Source of the DNA: Schistocephalus solidus
Taxonomy: Eukaryota > Platyhelminthes > Cestoda > Diphyllobothriidea > Diphyllobothriidae
DNA: 64,000 bases
Reading direction: 5' to 3'
Assembly: GCA_017591395.1 (NCBI GenBank)
Contig: WEDG01001316.1
Coordinates: 1 to 64,000 of the forward strand
Shown here: piece after piece, positions 23,061-33,844 of the stretch
Position numbering within the stretch: the first letter of the stretch is position 1
Layout of the letters: each line of letters opens with the position of its first letter
Program-made: the position numbers and the translations under genes
Notes under the pieces: model-generated
Database searches by the model: none
What the model saw: only the letters and a program-made list of their open reading frames with translations
What the model was told of the DNA's origin: nothing

Positions 23061-26000
23061 TTAGCATAGGGGTTTACATTTGTTTGGTGACAGTGCTGCT
23101 TACTAAGGTACGAAGATCTAGGGTAATTCATGCGCGGTAGCGTATTGGATTTTGGTTGGGACTTACCAATGAAGTGGATAAAACGCACGGGAGCAACTAA
23201 CATCCTATATAGAGGATATTTTTTTTTACTAATTTGCAATGCTGGTTTTGATTCGACTGGGACGTTTTGGGCTCTTTGTAATGAACAAATTTGGAACTCG
23301 GGGTCTCTGATCTGTCAGGAAGGTCTTATTTTGAGGGAAGTGCTGCTGACTGCAGCCTGCAACCCAGCGGATACATTTTTCCGCCGACAGCGAACAACTG
23401 TTCACTCATACACGCCTATCTGGTACAGAATCTCCGTTCCGTGAAAAGGAGTGGTTACCTAAAACACCCGCTTCACCAGTGCCAGCTAGTTTCCACTCTG
23501 AACAATCGTCATTTTAACAATCCAAATTACCCCAAAACACTAGTAGCTATATTTAGCCATCAGCAGTTTTTTCACTTCTAGCTTGATTCAATACCGTACC
23601 TATATTTAAACATTGCCTGTAAATTAGTAGTAAATGCAGTTGTTGTTGTCTATAAACCTCGCTTGAGTTCGCATAGCAACTACAGATCATTAAGCATGAA
23701 GTTTTTATCAAGAAAGGCAATGAAGACTACAAAGGCCCAGCCTGAATTATGTGCTGCCGGCCACTCACACTGCAAACGCAGGTACTGGCGCATCCGAAAT
23801 TTGAATTCAGGTTATTAATCTGTCAAGTCAAACGATTTTACCACTGGCCTCAGAACTCCCGCTCTGTTGTCTCCGATCGGCGAAAAGGCTGGAGGGGAGG
23901 GTATACCTAACGCCGCGTGGTCGTCAGTCCATACGGCAGGAACGACTTGCAGTCAACATATTGTCAAGTAAGAAGTAAGTTTTGAAGGTGTGAACTGAGG
24001 AAATAAAAATTGGGGAATTCTGAGACCGTCCGAGTTCGAGAGCAAAAGGTCTTTTAAACAATAGCTTTTCGTGAGAGCTAATACCTGCTGTTTGGAAAGA
24101 TTTTTCGGTAAGACGCCGGAATATGACCCCCGTAATACAAGTGGCCTTGCTCTAACTTCCAGCGGGGTTGGAGTTAGGAGATATGGTTAGGGGTAGGACA
24201 CGGGAGAAGGCGTCCAACTGGAATTTTTGCAAGGACCATTGCCATACGGCGACGGGGTGCCTATTCTCGTGCCCAACAGATTTTCCGTGCAACGCACGCC
24301 GCGCAAACCGACACTCAACGTACATAATGCCTTCCATGTCAACTTTTCACTAGTTTCAGCACCCGCTGTTAGCTGGGTGGGGCACTTTGACTTAAACGAA
24401 ATAGCCTTACTTGCAAGCACTACTGCATGAGCATCCCGTGTGCTCCCGGCGACTTAAAAAGTTTCGCCAGAGCTGTTTGCTAAGTAATTTTTTTAAAGAA
24501 AATGTTTACTTACAAAAATGGCAGAAAAAATGACTTTGCAAACCAGCTTCCATGCATGCAGCGTTCACGAATTACGTAATAAATTCCAATAAATAGGCAA
24601 AATACATTTCAGCCACAAATGATTGTTTTTCGGTTTTTTCAAATTCAGAACTCTTTAACACAAATCGCATCACTACTCCTTCAAAATTTAAACGTTCGAC
24701 CGTTAAGATAAGACATTGCGTTTCAAAAACTGAGAAGAACGAAAGAAGGGTATAACCGAGGAAAGCAGGACAATAAACTAAGTTTGATAAAGGCTTCCGT
24801 TCAACTAACTTAAACAAAAATTGTAAATTATCAGCTTTCACCGTCCCAGAAAAAACGGGGCAGGGCGCGGATGAGATGATTGCTCTAAATTCACAATAAG
24901 TTAGGATTTAGGTTAGGGTTAGGATTAAGATTAAGGCACGACAATAGGTAGTACATTGCAATTTAGCAAAAAGATACGAGAAATTTGACAAGACGTTGGA
25001 AAGACTCCTTCTACCACTTATAAAATACTGACCCTAGTCGGAAATAAAAAGTAAGAGGAGATCATGAGTCCTTCGATTATCTGTCTGCGCCGGATGAAAA
25101 TTAACTTCCCATAGGTTTTGTGAGCAGGCTGGTTCAAAACGTCTCTCTCATTGAGCAGAAGCAATCAACATTTTGGACACCAATTTGGGACCAGTATCTT
25201 GATGAGTGAAGAAACAGTCAAGTATTTCCTGTGGTTTTAAGTCTTCGATTTTTATGAAAATAGGTCTTAAATTCTAAAAATAACTAAATCGAATAACTAA
25301 AACGCTACAGATGGCAGATAGTGAAATTGAGCTCGCTCATGGGCTATAAAATCGTGCTTCGGGTTAATTTGGTCTGCCAAATCAGGGCCATTGGAATATA
25401 GCTGTTTCGGTTTCTTTGTCATTGCACCCACCTAGCTTAATGTAAGACAAACAAATATTCATAAGGATTAGGATTTTTGCTTTTTTTCAGTTCTAACTGG
25501 TCAGCATGAATACAAATTTGTTTTACTTACTGCATTTTAAGGCAGCGTGATTTAACTCTCACGCCAGAGACAGGTGTGCTGACATTGTTTTAACTTTTAC
25601 TTGCTCTAATGTGATTTTTCGGCATTTCATATGGTCTGTTATATGTGCTTATAAACTTTTTGATAAAAATGAAGTGCTATGGTTCCCAATATACAAAGGT
25701 AGTGGATCACTAAAAACTAATGATTTATTAATAAGGTCCTGTCTGCTGTAAAGTAGACTGCTATAAAATCGGCATGCACTGAGGATCAAGTGGAATTTAT
25801 CAGTGAAGGCATCTAAAAGCGTCAGCACTGAGCTTGCGATTGAACAAGATGCATACGACGCTACGATGGACTGGGCGCATTGAGGCAACTTTTAGGCTAA
25901 TTTATTCAGTCATTGGTTCTAAAAGCACAGGACATGTCAAGGATGTGATGCAGTAAGGGGTGACAATTCACACTTAGTTTAGCGTCTCAGATCATCGCCC

Positions 26001-26340
26001 TGGTTGTTACAGACGCCAATGAGCCAAGCAGTTTTGTCATTCGCTAGAGGGTTTGAGTCAAATCTGGTGCAAAATACATCCAGATCGACTAGACTGCCCT
26101 TTTTGTAGACTTAGATAGGGCGTTTCCAACCAAGTGTAGACTATCCTTTCTTGCTGTCCAGTCATGTATGCAAGGACTATCTTAAAGCACGAATTTCCTT
26201 CGTACAGAGGTACGCTCCACATGACTTTAAGTCATTAGACTTAGTTTGACTGTTCCGTGCCCGTCTGACTCACAGAAACCTCTCCGTTTTTCGACCAAAA
26301 AACCGAAGCAGTGTGATGCAAGAATCTGGTAGAGAAAAAC
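23061..26340. other. No gene recognised; short telomere-like tract
   Basis: The stretch lacks coding signatures. At 24899-24935 the sequence reads as imperfect TTAGGG-like units ('ttaggttagggttaggatt'), a short interstitial telomere-like tract on the plus strand. Nothing else stands out. Confidence 0.4.
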
Positions 26341-26349
26341 CGGAGGTAT

Positions 26350-27660
26350 CGACAGTTCGAACGTCGATTTCGACGAGGTCCACCGTATGCTCCACGGAAG
26401 GGTGGTGCAGGGACGGTGACTTGCGCGCGATTTAGTTTAAAGGAATAGAAGCCTTGCGCTGCGGATACCGCACTCTCTCCTCCTCCCCCCAACTGAGCCC
26501 GGTGTCATGACAGAGTCAAGAAGACCGGAGATGGGAGAGGGCGCACGTAGCTGGCGCGGCCGGAGCCGCCCCTCGGCGTACCACCACACCTGTCTGGGAT
26601 CCCACGGAGTGGGAGTGCCATAAAGGCCACATTAAGAAGGAGCCATTGCAGCCTGCCTCTCAGTCCGCCAGTCAGCCACTTCACACAAAACACACATTGG
26701 TCTGACCACACGGTCCGAGTTATCCCGTCAGTTGGCAACCTTCTAAGCCACGGCTTTTAGCACACCATGATAGTTTAAAGCGCGTCAGATTGTTTCTAGT
26801 GAGGAAAATTCACTGAGCTCTTGACCTCAATCTCTCCTCCACCGCCACAATAAGACCACTGCCCGAGCCGGTCAGTTGTCTGAGGTGGAAGTGGGCGCAG
26901 CTACTGGTGACCTCGCCTACGTGTACTACGTACACGACCTGGCCCCCAAACACAGCACCAGGATTTCACACAACAGGGGGTTGATCAGCTCTTATCTCAC
27001 AGTGAGAGATAGCCAGAGGTCACCTTGAGAAGGAGCCATCGCAGCCTGATTCACAGACGACCAGTCAGCCCCTCCACACAAAACACATTGGACTGATTGC
27101 GAGGTCTGAGTGTAATTTTCAGTTGACAACCTTCTAACACACGGCACTTATCGCCACCGCACTCTCTTCTCCTCCCCCACCTGAGCCCGGTCTTATGACA
27201 CAGCCAAGAAGACCCGAGATGGGAGAGGGTACAGGTGGCTGGCGCGGCCGGAGCCGCCCCTCGGCGTATCACCACACCGGGCTCGGATCCCACGGAGTGA
27301 GAGTGCCATAAAGGCCACATTAAGAAGGAGCCATTGCAGCCTGACTCTCAGTCCGCCAGTCAGCCACTTCACACAAAACACACATTAGGCTGACCATGTG
27401 GTCCGAGTTATCCCGTCAGTTGGCAACCTTCCAAGCCACGGCTTTTAGCGCACCGTGATAGTTTCAAGCGCGTCAGGTTGTTTATAGTGAGGAAAATGCG
27501 CTGAGCTGTTGACTTCACTCCCTCCCCCACCCCCGCAATCAGACCACTTTCCGAGACGGTCAGTTGCCTGATGTGAGCGTGGGCGCATTGGCTGACGGAT
27601 CGGCGTACCCGTCTTCGCGCGACACAGCACGACCTGGCCCCCATAACGCACACCTAGATT
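26350..27660 (-). repeat. Zinc-finger LINE 3'-region repeat with tandem duplication
   Basis: The unit from 'accgcactctc' through 'cggccggagccgcccctcgg', 'gggagtgccataaaggccac', 'gttatcccgtcagttggcaa' to 'acgacctggcccccaaacac' occurs twice, at about 26465-26960 and 27155-27655, separated by a diverged partial unit. The left end 'cagttcgaacgtcgatttcg' matches the terminus of the other copies. The right end abuts a Penelope-like fragment. The orientation is minus, as in the 58-63 kb LINE. Confidence 0.75.
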
Positions 27661-27667
27661 CACTACC

Positions 27668-28006
27668 TTAGGGGACCCTTTACCCAAAGAGCAGCAAACT
27701 TACGTCATCTACCACGTTTCATGTAGTTACTGCTCTTGTACTTATATTGGTCATACTGGCCGACGACTTGGGACGCGTATTACGGAACATAAACTAGCCA
27801 TCCGTCGACGCGACCCTTTGTCACTCGTCTTTGCGCACGACCTTGAGTTCGACCATCGCTTCAATTGGGACGGAACCGAAATTATTGCAGTGCCTAACAC
27901 CAAGCAGGTGCGTGAATTCCTCGAGGCGTGGCACTCTAGCACGACCAGCATCAACCACCATGTCGATCTGGACTCATTTCTAAGGCCTGCGTGCCCGGCT
28001 CACTGA
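27668..28006 (+). pseudogene. Penelope-like element, GIY-YIG endonuclease fragment
   Basis: The open frame reads 'DPLPKEQQTYVIYHVSCSYC', 'TYIGHTGRRLGTRITEHKL' and 'REFLEAWHSSTTSINHHVDL' before TGA at 28004. 'VIY..SC..C...YIG.TGR.L..RI.EH', then 'E..E.W....SIN...DL', is the GIY-YIG domain with the linker found at the C-terminus of Penelope-like reverse transcriptases. The catalytic arginine and glutamate are visible. The frame is intact over 113 codons but lacks the RT part; the left edge joins the LINE 3' repeat near 27660. In full elements this nuclease cuts the target DNA. Confidence 0.8.
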
Positions 28007-28351
28007 CTTGCGCCCACAGCCTAACAATAGCCGCTAATCTTTGCTGGACCACGTAGAATCTCACTGTCTCACCACCCCCTTCCCCTGGCACGGTGAACCC
28101 CAGCTGAAACTCTTAAGACTTCAAACATCGGTGTAATTACCTCTGCCCCATCCCGCATCGACGACCATTAAGTTCACCGTCTGCAGTTGCATTTAATCTC
28201 CATCCCCCTTCTTCTCCGACATAAGGAGCCCTAACAGCCCCCCCCCTTAACCGGCCCCAATCCTACCGTTATTATGTGCTAGCCCTCTTACCCCAGTTGG
28301 TTCCCTGTCCTGTAGCACAAACTGGTCATCTGACCATTCATTTTACCCTCT
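28007..28351 (+). repeat. Probable 3' non-coding part of the Penelope-like element
   Basis: A C-rich non-coding stretch ('ccaccccct tcccctgg'-type runs, 'agcccccccccttaaccgg') follows the GIY-YIG stop and leads to the hammerhead-like sequence. The assignment to the element rests on position only. Confidence 0.4.
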
Positions 28352-28408
28352 GTTCATTTCGTCTGACGACGGGTTGGTGTGACCAACTTGAAAATTCACG
28401 AGTACAAC
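28352..28408 (+). ncRNA. Small hammerhead-ribozyme-like motif beside a Penelope-like element
   Basis: Core CTGACGA is at 28363-28369 and GAAA at 28390-28393. Helix II: GTTGGT 28373-28378 pairs with ACCAAC 28382-28387 around loop GTG, with two G.T wobbles and a C/T mismatch towards the core. Helix I: TTCGT 28358-28362 pairs with ACGAG 28398-28402, then an internal loop CAT/TAC, then GTT 28352-28354 pairs with AAC 28406-28408. Helix III is nearly absent: 'AT' follows GAAA, then TC, so cleavage would be after 28397. Tiny helix III and Penelope linkage are the hallmarks of the known small hammerheads of these elements, which act as dimers. Confidence 0.6.
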
Positions 28409-29200
28409 TCTATCTTCCGATGAGCCATTCTTCTTCACTATATCATCTCGGAATGCACTCTACCTCAGCTTCAGGTTTGCAATTACCTTTACTCAGAAAA
28501 TGCGTTTCGGGTAATATACATGGATGTCATCTCACATGCATATTCCGCACTTTATGCAGAAATCAGATAAAGACAACGCTTGCCAGTAAGGATAAACGAG
28601 TTAGTCAGTCCTCGTCCCATGCCCAGCCCATGGGTCACGGCGCCTTAGTCCTACCAACAAAACCGTCCTCCTACATGAGATGACGAAGAGGCGTTTTGTC
28701 CAGAACGTTGCTAAACACGGTCCATTAAAAAAAAGTGAAGCTATGTTGATACCCTCTGTATTTGGTCCCCACCTCCAGAGAAGCTAGTGTAACAAGCTCG
28801 CAAGTACATTGCACAAGGCGAAACGTGGATCATTCATTTAAGTAGCTAGGCCGGGTAATCTCTGGATGCACACAACGATACCCCGGCCGCAAATGGCTGT
28901 TTTGCGCCACTCCATCTCATGACTGTGACTGCATAATCCATTTGCCGAAATTTAAGCGTTGTCCAGCGCCTTAGAAATTGCGTAACGCGTTACGATGAGC
29001 CTAGATACAGCACTCAAGAGACGAGGACATACAGTAGAACATGGCCTACATGACTCGGAGTTGGGCCATGTTAATAACATTTCGTTGCCTGAAAATTTCT
29101 TCCGGGAAATGAAGATTCATCTTCAATGCAAAATTATCGCCTTCCTCAGGTTCGGTCTGAAACTGTAAGCTTGCAAAGGCCAAAGTGCTGACAGCCTCAC
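28409..29200. other. No gene recognised
   Basis: A 135-codon frame spans 28276-28683 but crosses the hammerhead-like motif and has no recognisable domain. The remainder is featureless to my reading. Confidence 0.35.
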
Positions 29201-29289
29201 ACAACAAGTGGCTTCAACCATCTCAGGAAATAAACTGTCCAACAACTTGCATGTAAAGCGAACTGTTGGACTCGGAAGTGGCTGGGATA

Positions 29290-29425
29290 TCGTCGCTCGG
29301 AGGTCGAATAAAAAGATGCGAATGTGGGAGGTTACGGTCGAACATTTTCTGTTATACGGCTATGAAACTTGGCCTCTTAGTCCGGTACTTTACCGGAGGT
29401 ATAGCGATCTACTTGGTACGTGTGG
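29290..29425 (+). pseudogene. Short LINE RT C-terminal fragment
   Basis: A plus-strand frame contains 'MWEVTVEHFLLYGYETWPLS'. 'LLYG.ETWPL' is the conserved block after the RT thumb in RTE/CR1-type LINEs (the 58-63 kb LINE has '[13 protein letters not shown]' there). The match is short and the flanks are not recognisable, so this is tentative. Confidence 0.4.
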
Positions 29426-30853
29426 TTTTCTGCGGCCCCTCCGGCACAGAGCCGCTTACCCACTTTGTGTGAAATCATGGTGTGTTTTGTGTGAGTAGCC
29501 AGGTCGTGTATGTGGAACGCAGGGTCCAGGTGGGTGAACAGGAAAGAGCGCGGTAGACGCACTACAAGTCTAATTTCACTAACAACTAATTAAAGCTCAA
29601 GGTAACGTCCCTACGCCCACCCTGCCGGGGGGTCGGGGCACGGTAGACAGCGCCGGTAAAGACGGTCAAAATATCATGCAATTATCTCTTGGGAAGGATT
29701 TGCCGTTCGCAGGTACATGGTTCTGCCCCACACATGGGATTCTGTGGTGAAAAGGAAGAAAGTTTTCACTTCTACCTTCTTTGCCTGCAGTCATCCCCCC
29801 AATGCTGCCCTGGAAATAACCATCGAGCAGTAACTATGTCGACAGCAGAAGATTACTTTCAAATGGAACCTAAAACCCTCCTGACCATATTGGCCAATTT
29901 ACCAAATTTTGGCAGAACAGGCTGAAGTTGTTTTGATGTCCGCACAGCAGCTGCTGTCTCTCATCAGTGGAGGGAACGTGAAAAGCGATATATTTCTGGA
30001 TGGCTACAGATAATTACAAAGACGATTTGCTTGCTTATGCCTCCTACAACGATTCTCAGTTTGCCTGCCCACTTTTTGAATCTTCAGCCTACATAGGGCA
30101 GAACTGAGGGGCGAAAATTTGTGCTAAATTGATGCAAGAAGGCTAATAACAAGAACCTTAGTAAAAACCGAAGAGGAAAGGAGGAGAGGGTAGCGCCAGG
30201 TTATCTTCAACTCATTTTCTTGTCTGATAGCTTTATTTGGATGCGGTTTGGTGCATATGCGGAATTATTGTTTGAAGGCGTATTAAGGGAGCACAGGAGC
30301 CGCAGTGAGTACCTTTAGCTGGTCGGTTGGCTTCCGCTTATTGGTCGCGCACGTTACTACGACATGAGACTGGAATTCTGCATAGCAAACAAGTGCCTCA
30401 CTTTCTAGCTCATTTGGTGGAATTTTAATTGGATACAAGTGTAAGCACCCTGTTCGTATTATAGGTGGCTTTGTGATTAAGTCCCAAATTTAACAATAAC
30501 CTCCACCCCTACCCTTAAGCTAACCACAACTGTTGAGTTTTGCTTTCCTCAGAAAGTTGTCGATAATTTGTAGTAACTCTGTCTATATGCAAATTTATAG
30601 GCGTAGACTGTAAGTTAATATGAATATTTGGGCTGACTTCTATCAGCGATAATGGGGTAACGCCGTAATATTCATGGAGCTGCTAACGGGCCGCCAGTAA
30701 AAATAGAGGAGTTACCTCCCTGTGGTTCACAGAAGATCACTAACATATTTATATAAATGTTCAGTCTACGGGTATAAAACTTCGTTTAGAAGGATTTACT
30801 CTGAGCTAGCAACTAATTGCTGAGGAAATAAAAAATCAGCAATTTCAAAACTG
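29426..30853. other. No gene recognised
   Basis: Short frames only, none with a domain or coding pattern. No RNA gene or clear repeat is seen. Confidence 0.35.
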
Positions 30854-30985
30854 GAGTATATACCAGAAAGCACACAGTAAACGCCGTGGGAATAACTGAC
30901 ACGCCGATGTCCACACAGCGGTGTCATGCAGCGACAGGATATCGGCGAAACACGTTTCTGGGCTTTTAGCTAGTACATATGCTGT
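30854..30985 (+). ncRNA. Hammerhead-like repeat, copy 2
   Basis: Core CTGAC is at 30896-30900 but followed by AC, not GA. Helix II is excellent: GCCGATGTCC 30903-30912 pairs with GGATATCGGC 30937-30946 with a single G.T. GAAA is at 30947-30950, then 'cacgtttctggg', where copy 3 has 'cacgagtctggg'. The downstream 'cttttagctagtacatatg' is shared with copy 3. The missing G8-A9 would disable cleavage. Confidence 0.5.
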
Positions 30986-31009
30986 CAATATAATCTATCA
31001 GGTAACCCT

Positions 31010-31345
31010 TATACGGAGAATAGTGCCCCCCTAAACTGGTGGCGTGGTAGATACGCTGGGCCAGCACGGGGGCCAGATAAGGTTATGGCGGACATTATTC
31101 GGGTCCAAACATAGGGGGAAGGGCGTGGTGATGCAGGCTCACGCCGTGCCAGCCACCTGTGCCCGATCCCACCTCCGCTCCTCTTCAAACTGGGGGCGGA
31201 CGTAGTGAGGGGGAAAATATTGTGGTAGCTGCAGCGCACGTCTACTATCACTTAAAACTAATCCACGCGCAATTCACTGCCTCTGTACCACCATACGTTG
31301 GAACACGCAGTGGACCTCGTATAGATCGGCGGTTGAACTGTTGTG
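31010..31345 (+). repeat. Zinc-finger LINE 3' repeat, plus orientation
   Basis: The part 'gtggtagctgcagcgcacg' to 'gatcggcggttgaactgttg' is the reverse complement of the terminus of the copies at 11.5, 26.3 and 58.1 kb. The insertion is therefore in LINE-sense plus orientation, ending near 31345, and strongly 5'-truncated. Confidence 0.6.
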
Positions 31346-31929
31346 TGTATACTGCCAATACCCCTACTTCTAACCTCCCCTAATCCTGTAATTATAACTC
31401 TGCCCTACTCTAATGCTTTAGGTTTTGGAAAATGTCTGAAGCATTACTACGGGTAGCAAGCCCTATTAGTGACCCTATTAAAGTTTGTTGTAAATACACA
31501 TAGTGAATACCACGGAAAGAGAAGTCCAAAAACCTCTGATAATGGCCTAGCGATTTTTGAATTACTGGAGAAGCCAAAAAACTACCGCTCATAAAGTCAA
31601 GTTGCGGGGGTTACGCAAAGCAACCCCAAATGGTGTTGGATATAGTAGTCTGGAAATTCCAAAGGAGTCTCGAGGCTCGTCTGATCAGAATGCCTAAGGG
31701 TACAAATATATACATTAAAGAATTTATTCTTATAAAAATTTCACAAGCCCAAAGAGCTGGATGATTGGATGTGGAAAATGCGTTGCAGATGCAGACATCC
31801 TCGTCGATGCGGTGACGCACACTCACGCAGGCGCAACAGCGTAGCCCGATCAAAACACTAATGGACTGCCACAGTTCGAGAAAAATGTGCGTTAGATCTG
31901 ACAAACATTCCTTTTTATGACAATGAATA
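31346..31929. other. No gene recognised
   Basis: The short ORFs here have no recognisable domain. Nothing else is visible between the LINE 3' repeat and the SINE-like sequence that follows. Confidence 0.35.
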
Positions 31930-32115
31930 TGAGTATGTCTTCTCTTGGTTGCTAGATGATCGAAACCTCTTGTTATTCAATTCTTCAACCACCTGTTCGA
32001 ATCCCAGATCATCCAGACGCGGGCTTGGTTATTAATATCTGATGACAGACAATAAGCCCGAAATGGCCTTCCAGTCTCCCTAGTTTTTGCCAGTGCCCCA
32101 TTCTACGTATGGACT
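31930..32115 (+). repeat. tRNA-headed SINE-like repeat with hammerhead-like core
   Basis: A B-box-like 'cctgttcgaatccc' (31992-32005) is followed by 'agatcatccagac', and about 35 bp later by CTGATGA (32039-32045), a 14-nt spacer and GAAA (32060-32063), then 'tggccttccagtctccc'. The tail around the core is shared with the fold-back at 22.84 kb and the copy at 49.8 kb. Helix II is not paired in this copy, and helix I is not convincing. Confidence 0.5.
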
Positions 32116-32299
32116 ACTGGTCGGTATGCGAATTTCCGCCATGTCCCTAGATTGAGTTCCAAAGTGCGACGGGACGAGTATAGCCCGTAACCAGATCCGT
32201 GAACTTCTCTACTATAGCTCATATTTCCGACTGCAACCGAAAAGGCAGCGGACCTGTAACTTAACGAATAGGCGTCTGACTACTTAATGCCCACCAAAT

Positions 32300-32345
32300 A
32301 AAGAACCTGCATTCGAACCCCAGATCGTCCAGACCTAGGGTTGTA
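32300..32345 (+). repeat. tRNA-like head of a second SINE copy
   Basis: 'cctgcattcgaaccccagat' followed by 'cgtccagacctaggg' repeats the B-box region and the next 14 bases of the copy at 31.99 kb with few changes. The region downstream keeps only a loose 'tgacttgaaagtgg' trace of the hammerhead-like core. Confidence 0.4.
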
Positions 32346-32930
32346 AATGACTTGAAAGTGGCAGCCAAGCACCCAGGAATAGCCGCCCCTGCCTCTTTTC
32401 TCTTTGATTGTACCTACTTTTCGGCATATATGGGTCTCTATACACGTGAAATTCGAGCAGTGTTTTTGTTAATCCTGATATATTGTGTGAAGACCAGGTC
32501 GGGTTTGGCACCCATAAACGCTCTGTTGAGATTTGTCAGCAACAGAGATCTAAAAAACTCGAAGAGTGGACCGGTGCATGGGAGAGGCAAGAGCGAGTGA
32601 GGTTGAACCTGGCGAATCCATTACCATGGCACTTCAGCGATTTCCTTTCTGTGGTAGATGTGACGCACTTGCAACTTTCAAAGCTTGCTAACCGTCATGA
32701 ATGCCTGATGACGGGATAACGCGGTTCTCGTGACCGGTACTGTGTGTGTAGGCGGGGTGACTGACATGAGGACTGAGAGTCGGGCTGAATGGCTCTTTTA
32801 TAATTTGGTCTCTTTGGTATACTAACGAGTGTGAGATTCCACTCACTCCTTACTATGGAAACCTGCTACATCAAAATGGGCTAGGCCATGTGTGGGACGC
32901 GTACATGGAGATTTTAGCAATGTTAGCTAA
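32346..32930. other. No gene recognised
   Basis: Overlapping open frames of about 80 codons between 32352 and 32719 show no known domain and no splice context. I regard them as chance frames in repeat-derived sequence. Confidence 0.35.
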
Positions 32931-32934
32931 CTCA

Positions 32935-33140
32935 CCCGTTCCCGCCTCTTTGGGTTTTGACTCGGTCTTGCCACTAGACCCAGGTGGGTGTGAGAGAGAG
33001 ACAGCGAGAGCGACGAGAGAGTACGACAAATGCTACACAGGTCTGTTACCACTATAAACCAATTCCTGCCCAAGTCAGCGTCTTGCGCCCACCATTCCAT
33101 GGGACACATGATGGAGATCGTCCTTAGCGATGGCGAACTA
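32935..33140 (+). repeat. Diverged zinc-finger LINE 3' repeat
   Basis: 'ctcggtcttgccactagacc' and the following AG-rich run, then 'aaaccaattcctgcccaagt', parallel 'ctctgtcttgctaccagacc' and 'aactgattcacatgcaggtc' at 39.24-39.34 kb. Both align with the reverse complement of the 58.15-58.30 kb 3' region. The sequence is old and 5'-truncated. Confidence 0.5.
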
Positions 33141-33784
33141 CCATATATGGCATACATAGCATGTATACCGCACCAAGGTATCTGGTCGATCTCATGAAGT
33201 GTTAACCGAAATTCTGCAATGTGTTTCGATGAGAAAGTGCTACTTAGATTATTGTGCGTCAACAAATGATGCAGGCTTTTGAATATGCTTCTTTTCGGCC
33301 GCCACCAAAGACTGCCAAAATAGTAAAATATTATTCATATTGATTTTTGATGCCCTTATAAGTTCAAACAAACTTTGTGGAAAGCATTCATAGAATATTC
33401 ATTACTGACTTCATGTGGCAGCAACTCGCGTGTTCTTCAAATTTTACACTTGAAGAATGTTTGCGTTTAAGTCAAAACATTTCGATTTTTGAAAAGTGTT
33501 GAACTAATGTACAGTTGAACGCACGCTTAGGGTTTGGAAAATACACAATGCACATTTTCCAGGTAAAGAAAAGCCCATATTTTCCCTCAATGTTAAGAAG
33601 ACAACATGGAGGGCTAGGAAATTTCAGGATTAAGTTGGAACATGTTATATTCTTCATAAACAGTATGAATGAATGGATTTTGTAGGTATGAAGATTTTAT
33701 GTGCTTAAAAGAACTCATTATTTCCAAAATTTCGGAAATGAAAGATACCCCATCCTCAAGTATAGAAATTGAAGATGTTATGTG

Positions 33785-33785
<1 letters not shown>
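33141..33785. other. No gene recognised
   Basis: AT-rich sequence without coding or RNA features. Confidence 0.35.

Positions 33786-33842
<57 letters not shown>
33786..33842. repeat. (TA)n microsatellite
   Basis: An uninterrupted TA dinucleotide run of about 57 bp. It produces the apparent (YI)n peptide in a surrounding ORF, which is not a gene. Confidence 0.95.

Positions 33843-33844
<2 letters not shown>

Noticed and set aside
28276..28683. 135-codon plus-strand open frame
   Set aside because: It runs across the hammerhead-like structure and has no recognisable motif.
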